DNA from: Phytophthora sp. 'mugwort'
Taxonomy: Eukaryota > Oomycota > Peronosporomycetes > Peronosporales > Peronosporaceae
NCBI GenBank assembly: GCA_033558025.1
Contig: JAUCEF010000014.1
Location: 3,968,001 to 4,032,000 of the forward strand
Direction of reading: 5' to 3'
DNA: 64,000 nucleotides
Part shown: positions 43,761 through 54,780 of the stretch, piece after piece
Layout: each line of letters begins with the position of its first letter
Numbering within the stretch: the first letter of the stretch is position 1
The notes under the pieces: generated by a model
Seen by the model: only the letters and a program-made list of their open reading frames with translations
What the model was told of the DNA's origin: nothing
Databases searched by the model: none
Translations under genes and position numbers: made by a program

Positions 43761-45110
43761 CCTTCAACTTAGGCGTATAACTGCATGTAGCCGCTCATCA
43801 CGGCCTCCGTTGCCATTGCCACATGCCTCTTGAACAGCATCGATGAGGCTGTCCGTTTCGTAGGTAGCTTTACGATACCGCAACACTTGAATTGAAGCAA
43901 AGTGGCTCAAATCCAGTACATTTAGATCGGGAGACCGAGATGGTTGGCATCGCGTCTTGATCTTCAAGCCATCAACTCTTCCTGCTTCCTCAAGTTCAAC
44001 ATCGTTTCCGAGTACGTGTGGACCCGTATTGTCCTACTGGACAAACACAGTCGAGCCTTTGCGAACTACAACATCATTTAATAAAGCTTAAAAATAATTA
44101 ATTAGTCAGCTCGATATAAAAACGGAGGAGTAATACAATTACCTGGCATTTTGGCTCGACTTGAGCGAAAATCTATATCGACAAGGAACTTACCGTAAAT
44201 TGACCTTGTCATAGATACACACTTCGTAATCATGGTGCCCTAGGTTGGTTCACGGAGGTACAAAGAGCCTCCATGTATTCCAGAATAGGCCATATGCCCA
44301 ACTTACCATCAAAGTACTGTTTCCGATGACAGTCGTAGTGAGGGAGCGCTACCGCAGCCAGAAACATAATCTTACCGATATACCTCTTGTTCGGACACGA
44401 ACGGTAGGGTAACTGTTCCATAGCTGTCAGATAATATTTTGCGGTCCCCTTGTAGAGGTTAAACCATTTTTTCTCATTAACATATACGGTGTCGTATATG
44501 TGATGCATGCGGTACATTCGGCTACCTATATGAACGTTGGCAGAAATTAGTTTCCAATACAAATTAGTCTCGGTTCAAATTAATTTTGATTAAGATATTA
44601 ATTAATCAGTACAATACCTAGCGGAATGTCCACATGCGACAACACCCATTGAAGGCGTTTTATCTTGTGCGCAGTAGTGAGTGTCAGTTTTACGCGCGAC
44701 GACGCACGGCAAAGCGTACCATCGCTAAGATGGCGCTGTAGAGTAGAGCGCGGAATACCTGACGCGGCGGACAGTGCTCGCTGCACTTGGCGTTGACATA
44801 GCGGGACCGCTTGGATACGTTCCGCCACCTCTTCAGGCGACAAACGACGGCCACGTCTTGGCTGCAGTCGCCTCGAAGCTGTCATGACCGCCACGTCGAC
44901 ACGAGCACTCCAAATCTTCTTCACCGTCTTGTGGCAAAGCGAAAAATCTGTCCGGGCTGCACGGATCGCTCCTCGCAGTAGTCTACCGCGAACACTGCTC
45001 GGCGAGAAAAAGTGCGATAAGTATGCGTGTATCAGGCAATGCATCGGCTTGCTCTGGGGCTCTAGGCATCGGGAGCGTGTTGCAGGTGGTGCGAGAAAAG
45101 CAGAGTGAGT
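43760..45110 (-). mobile_element. Mariner-like (MLE) DNA transposon, decayed
   Basis: Three minus-strand blocks are in transposase order: an N-terminal HTH (44598-45044), a middle catalytic part (44230-44562) and a C-terminal part (43764-44050). The acidic residues of the DDE/D triad are visible in DNTGPHV (about 44020, after a frameshift) and SPDLNVLDL (about 43915). I could not define terminal inverted repeats. Confidence 0.75.
43764..45044 (-). pseudogene. Mariner-like transposase, broken
   Basis: The N-terminal block has a basic linker (QPRRGRRLSPEEVAERI) and a second HTH (GIPRSTLQRHL). The middle block includes VNEKKWFNLYK and KIMFLAAVALPHYD, typical of plant/oomycete MLE transposases. 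The C-terminal block carries QPSRSPDLNVLDL. It is interrupted by stops and an AT-rich insertion near 44060-44220. Confidence 0.75.
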
Positions 45111-45362
45111 ACTGTCCGACTGTCGGCGAGTTAATCTCGACCAGCCAGCGAATTAGTGGACTGGAACCAAGCGCTCGCTTTCAGTATATTTATCCAATCA
45201 CGTAAGGAAACGCGTTTAAGTACGATTTTAAGTAACCTCAGCTGTCATTTTGAAGCGGGCCGGAGAAGTAGCCCTATGAACCAAATCCTTGCATAATTTT
45301 CTGGACAGCACAGCACTACACTGGAGGAGGATTGGGCCCACCAGCATTTTAGAAGAGAAGCC

Positions 45363-45506
45363 ATGCGTGTCAAGCGCTCGTACAAAATTCAGTTTAAGCG
45401 CCAGGTTCTTCGTAGAGTTGCTGAAATAGGTATCGACGCGGCTATCAAGAAAAGCAACGTCCCATGCTGGACCGTGCGCGACTGGATCAAAACAAAGAAA
45501 AGATGA
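45363..45506 (+). pseudogene. Transposase-type helix-turn-helix fragment
   Basis: 47-codon ATG frame: MRVKRSYKIQFKRQVLRRV followed by a recognition-helix-like NVPCWTVRDWIK. It resembles the N-terminal DNA-binding region of pogo/CENP-B-like transposases. Nothing of a catalytic domain follows, so it is a remnant. Confidence 0.5.
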
Positions 45507-46310
45507 ATAGCTTCAGTCCAAAAAGAGCAAGACGATGAAGGCTCAAGGAAGGAAGAAAAATATATCTTGTTCACTACATTAGTTTGTATATGAAAGACGA
45601 GCGCCATGATAACAACGAAAGTTTTGCTATATTGTGATTTTTTTGTCATAATCGCTTAGTTTTTTGTATTTTTGTGTGTGGATTGTTACTACAAGAATGA
45701 CGATAGAGTACATGAAAGAGCACCAATACGCCTGGTTAATTGAATACAGACTAGAGTGTGACAACGAGACGGCTGAACTCAATACCTTTTGAAGTTTTAT
45801 TTATACTTATATTAAAGAAGCTAACAAAAAGCATTGATATTTGTTGGTGTCCTTCTTCAATAGTCAAATACCCTCTTGAATTTGGATATGTGAGGCGTCT
45901 CATTCTCACGCTCAAGTCTGTACTTAGCGAGGAAAGTGGGCAGAAAGCTTTGTTTAAGCTGTGCCAACAATTTGCGATACGGTATGTAAAATAGTCTCGA
46001 AAATGCAATGCTCTTGTATTTATTTACACCGTTTCTTTAGTCAGGGTATTTCATCGCAGGTTCCTGTTACGAGCTAACTGTAACTGGGTTACATGTAGAG
46101 TGTTAAGTCACTCTTCGTGCAAGCATATCCTAGCTCTGTACGTGGTGGCCGAGACCAAGCTCAATTTAACGCGCTACGCTCTGTATTCGAGAACCATCTT
46201 CGGTTTAGGTCGTTGCTGCTATTCTTTCATGTCATGGCAGAAGTGCGAAGGTGATTAAGCGCTTCCCTAGGTCGTAGCTGCTGCCGTTGCGCGAGATGTG
46301 TAAGATATGC
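45507..46310. other. Unassigned AT-rich DNA
   Basis: No gene recognised; the frames present are short and without motifs. Confidence 0.5.
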
Positions 46311-46800
46311 GAAGCGAATGAAAGATTTCCTGATGCGGGGCTACGGCTTCAAGGAATTTTTGGCTCATCCGTTTCTTGTAGCGTTCGACCAGGACATGAA
46401 TGCCCAGTGGTTCGCCTCTACGGATAACCTGCCGAAATTCTCAATGCGCTGCTGAAGAGAGTGACGAACCGGTCGAGAATGCGTATACTGGGGCCCTCAC
46501 TATTGTACCTGCGTCATGTCGTCTTGCCAAACGCGTTGTGGGTAGCATCCAATAGGCTAACTAAAGACGGTATTGCTGGCTCGACCCAGACAGGGGTCAA
46601 TTACGCACGGAAGGAGATTTAGGGCTAAGCGTGGTGAGGCTAGCTCGTTGATGTGGACTCCATGCAACTACTACTTTACATTTGGCGTCTACGTGCACGT
46701 ATTGTTCGCGCTGCGACCGGCGGCACATCTGGACATCAGCGGCAGGAAGATACTAGTCACCCACTAGAAGCGCAAACGCGCACCAGTAACTACACTGAAT
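46310..46800 (+). pseudogene. MULE-type transposase C-terminal relic
   Basis: An ATG frame near 46318 (MKDFLMRGYGFKEFL...) is soon interrupted. Frame 46573-46767 then contains TPCNYYFTFGVYVHVLFAL, a degenerate SWIM zinc finger as found at the end of oomycete Mutator-like transposases (compare 60213-60437). A GRPRSVGAALS-like basic tail follows. Confidence 0.55.
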
Positions 46801-48300
46801 GAAGGAGGACGCCCGCGTTCGGTTGGTGCAGCGTTGAGTTCGAATGATCTAGTACACAGCAGACGTTGGCCTGCGTGCATCTGAGTAGTGCACCGTGTGA
46901 CTACAAACTGATGTAACACAATACATATGAGGATTAATCCATCACCCGTATTCGTGCTGGTGCAACATCAACAAGTAGCTTATCCGCATCTTCGGATGAA
47001 CGGATACTCGGGAGGAGCGAGGGTTGGTCGATTTCGAGATATCCTCGTTTGCAAAGGAAACATCATCGCAAGTATGCATACACGACTTTCCTGCGTTGTG
47101 CCACTTTTACTGTTCCTGACGTGCTGAGTCCTCCTGCGTCCCAAGTTGAATGAATTGAGCCCAGAAATTTCCCAAAGGAGTTATAGGCTGTGAGTATGCA
47201 CTACAGACCATTCTAGATAGTCTTGTGTGCCGTCAGACCGGGGACTACCACTGGGATTAAAAAAAACAGCCGGCAGTCCAGAAGTTACATATCTACCTAT
47301 CCTTCTGTTACTTGTCTTACATTATCTTCCTAAGCGATGTGTCTATACGCTGTGTCTAAAGTATTTATTAACTTGGGCTGGCGTGATAGCTCAGATCGCA
47401 ACTATCAATCGTCACAAGCATACTTGAACCATATACGAAAACCACGGGTTCACCGTAACAGGTGTAAGAAGTCCCAATACTATATATATGTTATAAACTC
47501 TGAACCTTTTACGTGGTAAAAAGTGATTAAGGTCAGCACATGCAAATCATTAAGTTGGTAATCTTTATGGTTTTACTTACAAATAATAGTATTAAGGTGG
47601 GGTGTTTTTCGTCAAGGCCTGTTTATGTTCTTTCTTTGTTATCATTCTTTTTAGTTTTACGGTACTGCGCTCATCTCGTGCGTTGCGGTGAACTCCTGGC
47701 TTACGGTATCACCCCACAGTCGACTGTGCGCTGGGTCCAGTCCTCACGTCTTTTATCATGATAGCCATCACTTTCACGCTATTACCATTTTGCATCTCGA
47801 CAAAAGTGACGTTTGGGTCACAAGAGTGGTTCATGAATCGTGTGATAAATACGCACCCGATGTACACGTACTTCTTGGACGACGACTTGGCGTGAATGTA
47901 CCCGGTATTTTGCTTTACTGCCTGGTCGGATCGTCCTTACGCGAATGTGCCGTACTGAGACCATTTCATAGCATATTCACCCAACACGTTCCCGACATTC
48001 AGAAAAGTCATCGTAAAGGCTCTCAAGGCAACACGGTGGTTGTCAAACGATTTCAGGGCCGAAAGTGATTAAAATGCGTTGCTGCAGGCTACGTGTAATC
48101 TACAGCACTCGTGTGTGCAATAACGGCGTTGTTTGCATGTATCAAGGAAACAATCTCCCACGCAAAAGCATGATTCGTATGATGTGGTGTGTTCTTGATG
48201 GATGGCGCATGTTCACTTGGTGTTATCACACAACATGGGAAAGCCATACACTAGGTACGGATCGCACTTAGGGGAAATACACCTTTAGGTACGAATCGCA
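46800..48300. other. Unassigned region
   Basis: No recognised gene. The frame at 47688-48068 is the longest, lacks known motifs and starts with GTG. A ~30-bp direct repeat (GCACTTAG-containing) occurs at 48256-48310. Confidence 0.45.
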
Positions 48301-48718
48301 CTTAGAGGGAGACATGGCATGAGAACCACCCATTGAGAAACCGGTGACTTAATGGATGCATTAATTAGGCAGTTTTACAGTAAGTTTACATAGGAACATG
48401 TTAAATAAAGACTCAGTTGAAATCTAACCTAGAAGTTCGCAAGTCGTGGGAATCCCGTCCCACGGACGATAGGAAATCCAGGCTTTCCTCGTGCGAAAAG
48501 AAGACAGAGACGCCTGTCTCGATTATAAGCTACCCTTTCTCAGGACAGGGTGAGTGTGACCACCGTCACACTTGGTAAGCACTTGTAGTCAATCCCGCGA
48601 CTGGCGCGGATTGCTACAGCAATAAACCTCTCTTTGAGTATGGAGACTCAGGGAGTCGAATGCCGTCTCGTCAAGTCTTTCCTCAACTCTCTGATGCCCA
48701 CTCGACTACCTTAGGGAA

Positions 48719-48915
48719 GATGGCTAGCCTATAGGGGAACAGGCTTTCGCTGAATTCCCCTCACTCTCTGTGGAAGAGCAGACAGCCCGCTTTGACCAGT
48801 ATGAGACCTCGCTTATCGCACACGTGAGTGCAGCGGCCCAAGAAGCTGCACGCGCGACAGTGCGTGCGGAAGTCCAGAGCGCAGATCAATCTGCTGCACT
48901 GGAGTCCGTTTACGT
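48719..48915 (+). pseudogene. gypsy gag N-terminal piece
   Basis: The plus-strand frame at 48770-48905 (LSVEEQTARFDQYETSL and an alanine-rich helix) matches a retrotransposon capsid N-terminus; the ATG at 48719 is frameshifted relative to it. It breaks off where the opposite-strand insertion starts. Confidence 0.5.
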
Positions 48916-49049
48916 TCGCTTGGCGCCAGGGGTCGACGAAGGCGGTCACGATGGCATTTCACAAGTTTGATTGGAAGGATTCGGCCAGCTTGGTCTTCTT
49001 GAGCAGAGGTGCTATCAATATCGCGTACTGCTCATAAAATCGTTGTACG

Positions 49050-49960
49050 CATCCCGTTAAGCCAAGGAAGCTGTGAACCTGCTTTTTTGTCCGCGAAACA
49101 GACCAATCTCGAATCGTATGGACTTTTCAAGATCTATTCGAACTCCATTACAACCGATAAAATCACCCAAAAACGGAATCTCCTCAGCACAAAATACACA
49201 CTTGGACACTTTCTCGTGAAGTTTGTACTTCTTCAGAATGTCTAGCACATCTCGAAGAGCTCGCAGGTGCTCGTTGATATTCCTCAATTTGGTGAGCATA
49301 TAGATATCACTATAAAATAAACGTGTGTGCATCAAGCTCTTGAACAACGATGATGTCAGTCGATGCATGGTAGCTGGCGCATTACTGACACTCATCGACA
49401 GCGATGATGTCAGTCGATGCATGGTAGCTGGCGCATTACTGACACTCATCGACAGTGCCTAATATTCGTACAGTTCACTAGGTGCTTGAAACGCTGTGCA
49501 CTTCACGTGATCCATCTTCATACGCACTTGGTAATACGCTGACATTAAATCCATGCATGAAAAATAATATGATCCAGCGATACTGTCAAAGACATCTTCA
49601 TCGGTACACTCTGTCAGGTCATGTTGCTGTTCGGACAGCGATAGTCATGGACGATACGTCATCCCACTGGTTTTCGCACACAAAACGTAGCTGCAACATA
49701 AGGGCTAATACTTGGACGAATCGATCCATTGGAGATCATCTCGCGTACCCACTTATATCGATCTCCGTCTTCTGTTCCGGTGAGAGACGCCACTGTTGCC
49801 GATACATCGCTATGTTGGGATCCTTCACATCAATACGGTGCTCAGTTTCCCGTACCATTGGTAATCCATCAGATAGCTCAGGCTTAAATACAGTTTCCTT
49901 GTACTCCTTGAGTACGGGATAGGCGGGGTTGTCCTTAAATAAATCCCGGTCCGGCTGCAA
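49050..49960 (-). pseudogene. gypsy RT, minus strand
   Basis: 49736-49960 gives the RT N-terminal region (VRETEHRIDVKDPNIAMYRQ). 49057-49449 gives the palm/thumb (NAPATMHRLTSSLFKSLM, LFYSDIYMLTK, KLHEKVSKCVF and IPFLGDFIG). The active-site box is altered to YSDIY, and a 54-bp in-frame duplication lies inside the palm, so it is inactive. Confidence 0.85.
49348..49455. repeat. 54-bp exact tandem duplication
   Basis: 49348-49401 is repeated at 49402-49455. It is in frame with the minus-strand RT and duplicates the 18 residues around NAPATMHRLTSSL. Confidence 0.95.
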
Positions 49961-50591
49961 AACTCGCTTAGATTTTCAGAGCCAACATTATCCGGTTCGT
50001 CGTTAGGCTTGAGGTCTCGCTCAATTTTCTTGGTCGTATCGTTCGACAGCACAATCACAAAATCATGCTCGGGTACATCCTTCGCAGAAACCGTAGAAAC
50101 TTCCGTAGTTTCTTCCTCGTCACATACTTAGTCTCAACCCCTCCGAGTCAGCCACTCCAAGAGTAAACATTGCCTCAACCTTGGTATTTTTCAGCTCTCG
50201 CTTAGAGAGCTTTCCCACGTCCTCAATTGGCTTTTCTGCTGCATCGGCTCTACACTCCAACACGGTTTCTGGCACGATGGCTCAACAGGAATCACGGCTT
50301 AGAACAGACGAACTTTCGTTGGTCACAGCTCGGTGAAGCCCAGAACCTATAGTCTGACTGCACTTCCCACGTAAATTCTTCAACTGCTGAGGCTCCAGCT
50401 GAGACGTTATTATTGAAGCATGGACACTTCCAGTCGATATCGGGTTATACATCTACGAAATATGGCATCCCGAGAACACAACTAAATGCTTCGGGAACGT
50501 CGAACACCACAGCGACACATTGTAGTCTGGAACACAACGAGATTGGACTTCGATCTTCACCAACTCTAGCATGGCTTCGCCGATCTTGTCA

Positions 50592-51000
50592 TCACCCAAC
50601 TTTCATCTTGATTGTCCGGTCCATATACACATGGGTCTTCAGTCCGTTCCTTTTCACGAAGTTAAAAACGTACACAGTTGTAGCATCACAATCCAAACGG
50701 GTTTTGGTTCTAACGTTTTTGTCACCCTGAACAATATTCCCATCGCTGGAAAATAATGGTGCTCGACTGTAAACCAGAGGGTCTTCGTAAAGCAGATTCA
50801 ACGTAGCTTCCGTTACGGTTAAGTCTTTTTTGCTGGTTCTCGCCAAGTCCGGTGCCTCAATTACTGGAGTGGCTTCTCGTTTTCCTGACCATTCTTCAGC
50901 TTGTTGCAGTCCCGCTTGAAATGATCGGCCTTCTTGTACTAGTAGCACACAGGTCCTTCGTTGGTCAGCTGAGCGTTTCTTTTTGAACGGATTCTTTTCT
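50592..51000 (-). pseudogene. gypsy protease-region remnant, minus strand
   Basis: The frame 50592-51014 follows gag. Its first half is basic (KNPFKKKRSADQRR), where a nucleocapsid would be. The second half has LDCDATTVYVFNFVKRNGL, a degenerate protease-like segment with the active-site DSG changed to DCD. Confidence 0.5.
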
Positions 51001-51010
51001 TGTGACATGT

Positions 51011-51560
51011 TCAACCGCGCTTTTCCACGGAGGAGTGGTTACGCTCCGGCTTCTCGCAGCTAATTTTGCGGTCACCGCCGAAGTGAGACATTTCGTACTT
51101 GACACCTTGGTCCATCGCGTCAGAGAGCGTCGTTGCGTTCTGCAGCTTACGTAGGCTTGAATCGCACGCTTGAGGCCGTCGCACTAGTAGCTGACTTGAT
51201 CCACTTCGCTCATGTTCTCCACACGGAAGATCAGTGCCGAGTACTTGCCGTTGTAGTCTTCGATGTGTCGACTTGACGTAGCTGGCGAAGCTTCTGACGT
51301 AGCACGGCTTGGTAGCTGGAGGCTTCGAAATGTGTGTGAGCATCCTGGGTGAACTGACCCAACGTTGCTCGTACGCCGGTGTCCTTGATGCCCAGAACAG
51401 GAGCCATCCTGACGCAGGTTCCTCCATCGCGGTGCCAATAATCGAAGGCAGCGTTTCGTTGTCATCGGAGGAATCATGTTCGTGAATGCGGCACAGTATC
51501 GTCTCTTTAAAGAGGAAGTGGCGCACGTCTTCACCACGCTTGCCCTTGAACTTGGGTGAC
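51011..51560 (-). pseudogene. gypsy gag, minus strand
   Basis: After the chimeric junction the frame reads KFKGKRGEDVRHFLF, then ETLPSIIGTAMEEPASGW, then a shifted frame with YNGKYSALIFRVENMSEVD and KLQNATTLSDAMDQGVKYE, all typical of oomycete gypsy capsid. Confidence 0.7.
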
Positions 51561-51579
51561 CACCTGGCACGCGAGGCTT

Positions 51580-52130
51580 GGGACGCCGTCCTTCCCAAGG
51601 AAGCACCCGAAGAACGGAATTGCCTCCGCGCCGAAGATGCACTTGTTGATTTTCGCATACAAAAGATTATATCTCAATCACAGCAAAATCTCACGGAGGT
51701 GTGGGATGTGCATTTCGGCGTCGGCTTTCGCAGTACTGCTATGAACGAAGATGTCGTCGAACTAGGTCTGCCCGGGTCTGCCCGAAGCGCCGCAGCAGCC
51801 GGACACCAAGCGATTAACGTCGTTGGTGCGTTGGATAGCCACTGGGGCATCATCAACCGTTCCCACAGGATCCCGCTGGGAATGCTCACCGCTTTGAGAG
51901 GTATATCCGAGCCCGGCATCAGTAGTTGATAGTACCCGTCGACCATGTCGATTGTGCTGATCACCGTGCAACCCGCCATGTTGTTCTGTAACACATCCTT
52001 CCTAGGAATAGGCGTTGCCGCCGGGATGGTGGCCGCATTCAGCTTGTTGAAGGCGCGGAACGTACGCCAGTTCCCGTTGGGGATCCGCGAGATCGAGATC
52101 GCGCTGAGCGCGGGACAAATCTACGATACG
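51580..52130 (-). pseudogene. gypsy RT fragment (second family), minus strand
   Basis: Contains RAFNKLNAATIPAATPIPRK, STIDMVDGYYQLLM and, in a shifted frame, KINKCIFGAEAIPFFG. Frame changes and stops make it dead. It ends abruptly at the gag junction. Confidence 0.8.
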
Positions 52131-52324
52131 AGATCTCACGTTGCCTTCGCGCTGTTCAACATGGGAGGTTGAGCACGTGCATGGGCTATAGCTCGAAAGA
52201 CCCTCGTCTCCGGGGTATTTCCTCTCGTTGTCGTTCATAGAACAGGAGCTCCGCAAGATTTTCCTGTTGGCCAACGTGCGTATTCCCATAGCTCCCTCTT
52301 CTTGGGATGCAAGTAAGGCAAACG

Positions 52325-52755
52325 CTCCCTCCAAGACTATGCCATCGAGCTGCAAAACCTTGAAGCGACTATGGCCGGAGCTGCCCTTTCGGAGGACGTG
52401 AAGGCTACGGTGTTCATGGACTGTGTCCGCACGGGCCCGATGCGGCGGAGCTCTATCGGCGTCAGGCCAAGACCTTCAACGAAGCACCTTCAACGAAGCA
52501 GTATACCTCGCAATGCTTAAAGACCACTGTTTACGCTCTCCGCAGGGGCATACTAGCTCTTCGGACTCGTCTGAGGCCCCACCCCCATGGCGATATCTTC
52601 GGCCGAGTCGGCTCGACCCACCTCGAGGAAACCACGAGCGAGTGGCCGTTGTTTCGGTTGCAACGAAGTGGGGCATTTCCGTCGCAATTGTCCAACAAAC
52701 CCATGATGAGTCAACCGTGGCAAGGTCACCTCGGCGTCGCCGTTGCTCAAAGTGA
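52325..52755 (+). pseudogene. gypsy gag C-terminus with CCHC zinc knuckle
   Basis: A capsid end (LQDYAIELQNLEATMAG) is followed after stops by the knuckle CFGCNEVGHFRRNC at 52650-52691, a perfect CX2CX4HX4C nucleocapsid motif. Confidence 0.8.
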
Positions 52756-52904
52756 TTGAGTCTGACTTGTATGAAAACGACGGCTCCCAGTAGGAGCGGG
52801 ACGCCCTGCTGGGAGAATCCGATCTTTCCTGTCAATGGTGGCTTCGCCACCTCCCCGTTCGGGGGGAGCAAGGGGTCCATGAGACAACGTTTGTTTCTCT
52901 AGGT

Positions 52905-53260
52905 GGCCGTTGCGCGGTCTAACGTCCTGGTCGTCAGCGCCAGTGTCAAAGGGTATGAAGGGCCTATGACCATCCTGCTCGATTCGGGAGAGTCCTCTAA
53001 TTTCGCAACAAAAAACCAGCGTAGCAAGGAACAGTACACTCTATGTTAAAACTTTAGACTCTAAGAGTAATCACAATGTGTCTGTTTGCCTAACGACGTG
53101 TGTATCGACACGGAAGGTTCTCCTCCCTTTGACTGTCAAATTTGACGTCTTCAACTTGATCGAGCCGTTCATTGTCCTCGAGATGGACGATCGGTACGAC
53201 CTGATCCTCGGCATTCCCCGCCTTGTGAATTATGAGCCGTAGATCGACTGGCGCAGTCCC
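52905..53260 (+). pseudogene. gypsy aspartic protease
   Basis: LLDSGESSNFA supplies the active-site DSG and YDLILGIPRLVNYEP the conserved C-terminal ILG strand. There is at least one frame change near 53040. Confidence 0.8.
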
Positions 53261-53363
53261 ACCATAGGTGCTAGTCACAAGCACCCGTGGATCGAGCTTT
53301 GAAGGGTCATGTCCCCTCCTCACCCCGTGACGGGTTCGAGCCCAAACACCTAGTGCAACGTGG

Positions 53364-53401
53364 GGGTTTCAGAAACGAACGAGTGGTCGTTTCTGAAACC
53401 C
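53364..53401. repeat. 15-bp-arm hairpin
   Basis: 53364-53378 is the exact reverse complement of 53387-53401 with an 8-base loop. It lies at the start of the 95-bp tandem repeat. Confidence 0.9.
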
Positions 53402-53615
53402 AAGGTGGCCGAGCAGAGGCTCCCACAACGCAATGCGTCCGAGCTGGTTCAGCTCACGCAGGTGATAAATACGCTGACGAAGGTCGCGCACAACCCAAGG
53501 TGGTTGAGTAGAGGCTCCCACAGCGCAGAGCATTCAAGCTGGTTCAGCTCCCGCAGTCGAGGAAGACGCTGACGGAGGTCGTCAGGTACGTAAGGTAGTC
53601 GAGTAGGTGCTCCCA
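53399..53615. repeat. 95-bp tandem repeat (two full units and part of a third)
   Basis: Units begin with AAGGT(G/A)G at 53402, 53497 and 53592, with clear similarity (GAGGCTCCCAC, AGCTGGTTCAGCTC, ACGCTGACG.AGGTCG). It lies in the protease-RT spacer of the gypsy element. Confidence 0.8.
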
Positions 53616-53745
53616 CGAATGAAGGGATTTAGTTTAATAGACAACCAAGCCTATTTTCTTTAGCTGGTTTAAAAGAATGATCAGCCACGTTGTGACTGAG
53701 AGACGGCCCAAACTTCTTTAAGGCAGCAGTGGGAAATTTTGGACA

Positions 53746-54356
53746 ATGAGCGGAAGCTTGTCGCAGCGATACTGCATCTCTTTTGATGACCCAGTGAACG
53801 GAGTGTTCACCACTGTGGTCGCTGATATACTCACTGGGAAACGCGGGTTTGGAACTGACACCAGTACCCGGGGATCGGAGCACCTGGAGCTCGAAGAGCT
53901 TTCATACGTCGCGTTCCTCAAGTCATTGAAGGCGGGCGAGTTTAAGGACCTCGACCTTCTCCGCCGACAGCAGGACTCGATGGACCTTAAATTGTTCGTC
54001 GGCCATGGACATAGACGTTCTAGAACATGAAAGGGCCTCTCAGAGAAACGGCGTTATGGCGCGGCCATTTATAAAGGATCGTCGGATCCTTATTATCCCT
54101 GCTGAAGGAGTTATCGGACGTGGTCTTCGAAAGCCCTCCATCCGTATTCCACCGGATCGTGGCGTTCGCCACGAAATCGACTTGGAGCCTGGTACCAATT
54201 ACTGCATCACATGACAGCGAGTGGCCGCTTCCAATCGAACAAGTCGATGAAATCAACGCGTTCTTTGCGGTGAAGCATGCCACCGGAATGGTACGCGAAT
54301 CGAAGTCGCCGCACTTGTCCCCGACGTTTTGTGTGCACAAACCGTCATCCCGGTAA
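53746..54356 (+). pseudogene. gypsy pre-RT region and RT start, truncated
   Basis: LEELSYVAFLKSLKAGEFKD is followed by DRGVRHEIDLEPGTNYCIT and SKSPHLSPTFCVHKPSS, the N-terminal RT signature. Coding similarity stops near 54356, so this element lacks most of pol. Confidence 0.8.
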
Positions 54357-54359
54357 TGA

Positions 54360-54780
54360 TTGCCAAGGTAACAAACTCGAACGACTGACTCCTCGTTTGT
54401 AAAGAAAACGGTTACGCGCTCTTTTGTCACCAGCACCCTCGCGAGTTTCTTGGCTTCCTGTGGCGGAGATGGTCGTGCAAAAGTATTTGTAGGAGGTATA
54501 GTAATCGAGGAGTCCTCAGCAACTGTCATCAATTTTGAAATAAGGCGACGGGTGTCTACAGCTTATCGCAGCGTATATATATATACCGCTTAATGCTTGC
54601 GTTGAAAATCTCGCATCGGTTACTTGTCGTTGCAAACGCACCATGAGAATAAAAATTTCGCCATTGCCAAAACCTGCTAGCCAGCCACTGCATAGAAATA
54701 CTGAATAAACTCTCACAATGGAGTGTCGCCCCTCCAGACGGGCACGACGCGCTTCCGTATCGATATCAAATCACATTTGC
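54360..54780. other. Unassigned spacer
   Basis: No feature recognised. Confidence 0.5.

Larger units (their letters stand above)
48915..52310 (-). mobile_element. Opposite-strand composite of two gypsy fragments
   Basis: Read on the minus strand from 52130 downward, RT sequence of one gypsy family (about 51580-52130) is joined directly, near 51557-51575, to gag of another copy (51011-51560). This is followed by its protease region (50592-51000) and RT (49050-49960). The normal order gag-protease-RT is therefore preceded by an out-of-place RT piece. Confidence 0.75.
48350..54360 (+). mobile_element. Ty3/gypsy element (plus strand), fragmented and invaded
   Basis: Plus-strand pieces occur in the correct order: untranslated leader (48390-48718), gag N-terminus (48719-48915), gag C-terminus with zinc knuckle (52325-52755), aspartic protease (52905-53260) and pre-RT/RT start (53746-54356). 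About 3.4 kb of opposite-strand gypsy sequence (48915-52310) splits gag. The element ends in the RT; no LTR could be identified with confidence. Confidence 0.7.

Noticed and set aside
47386..47460. tRNA-like stretch (TAGCTCAG and GGTTCACCG-like)
   Set aside because: Arms do not pair into a cloverleaf; likely chance.
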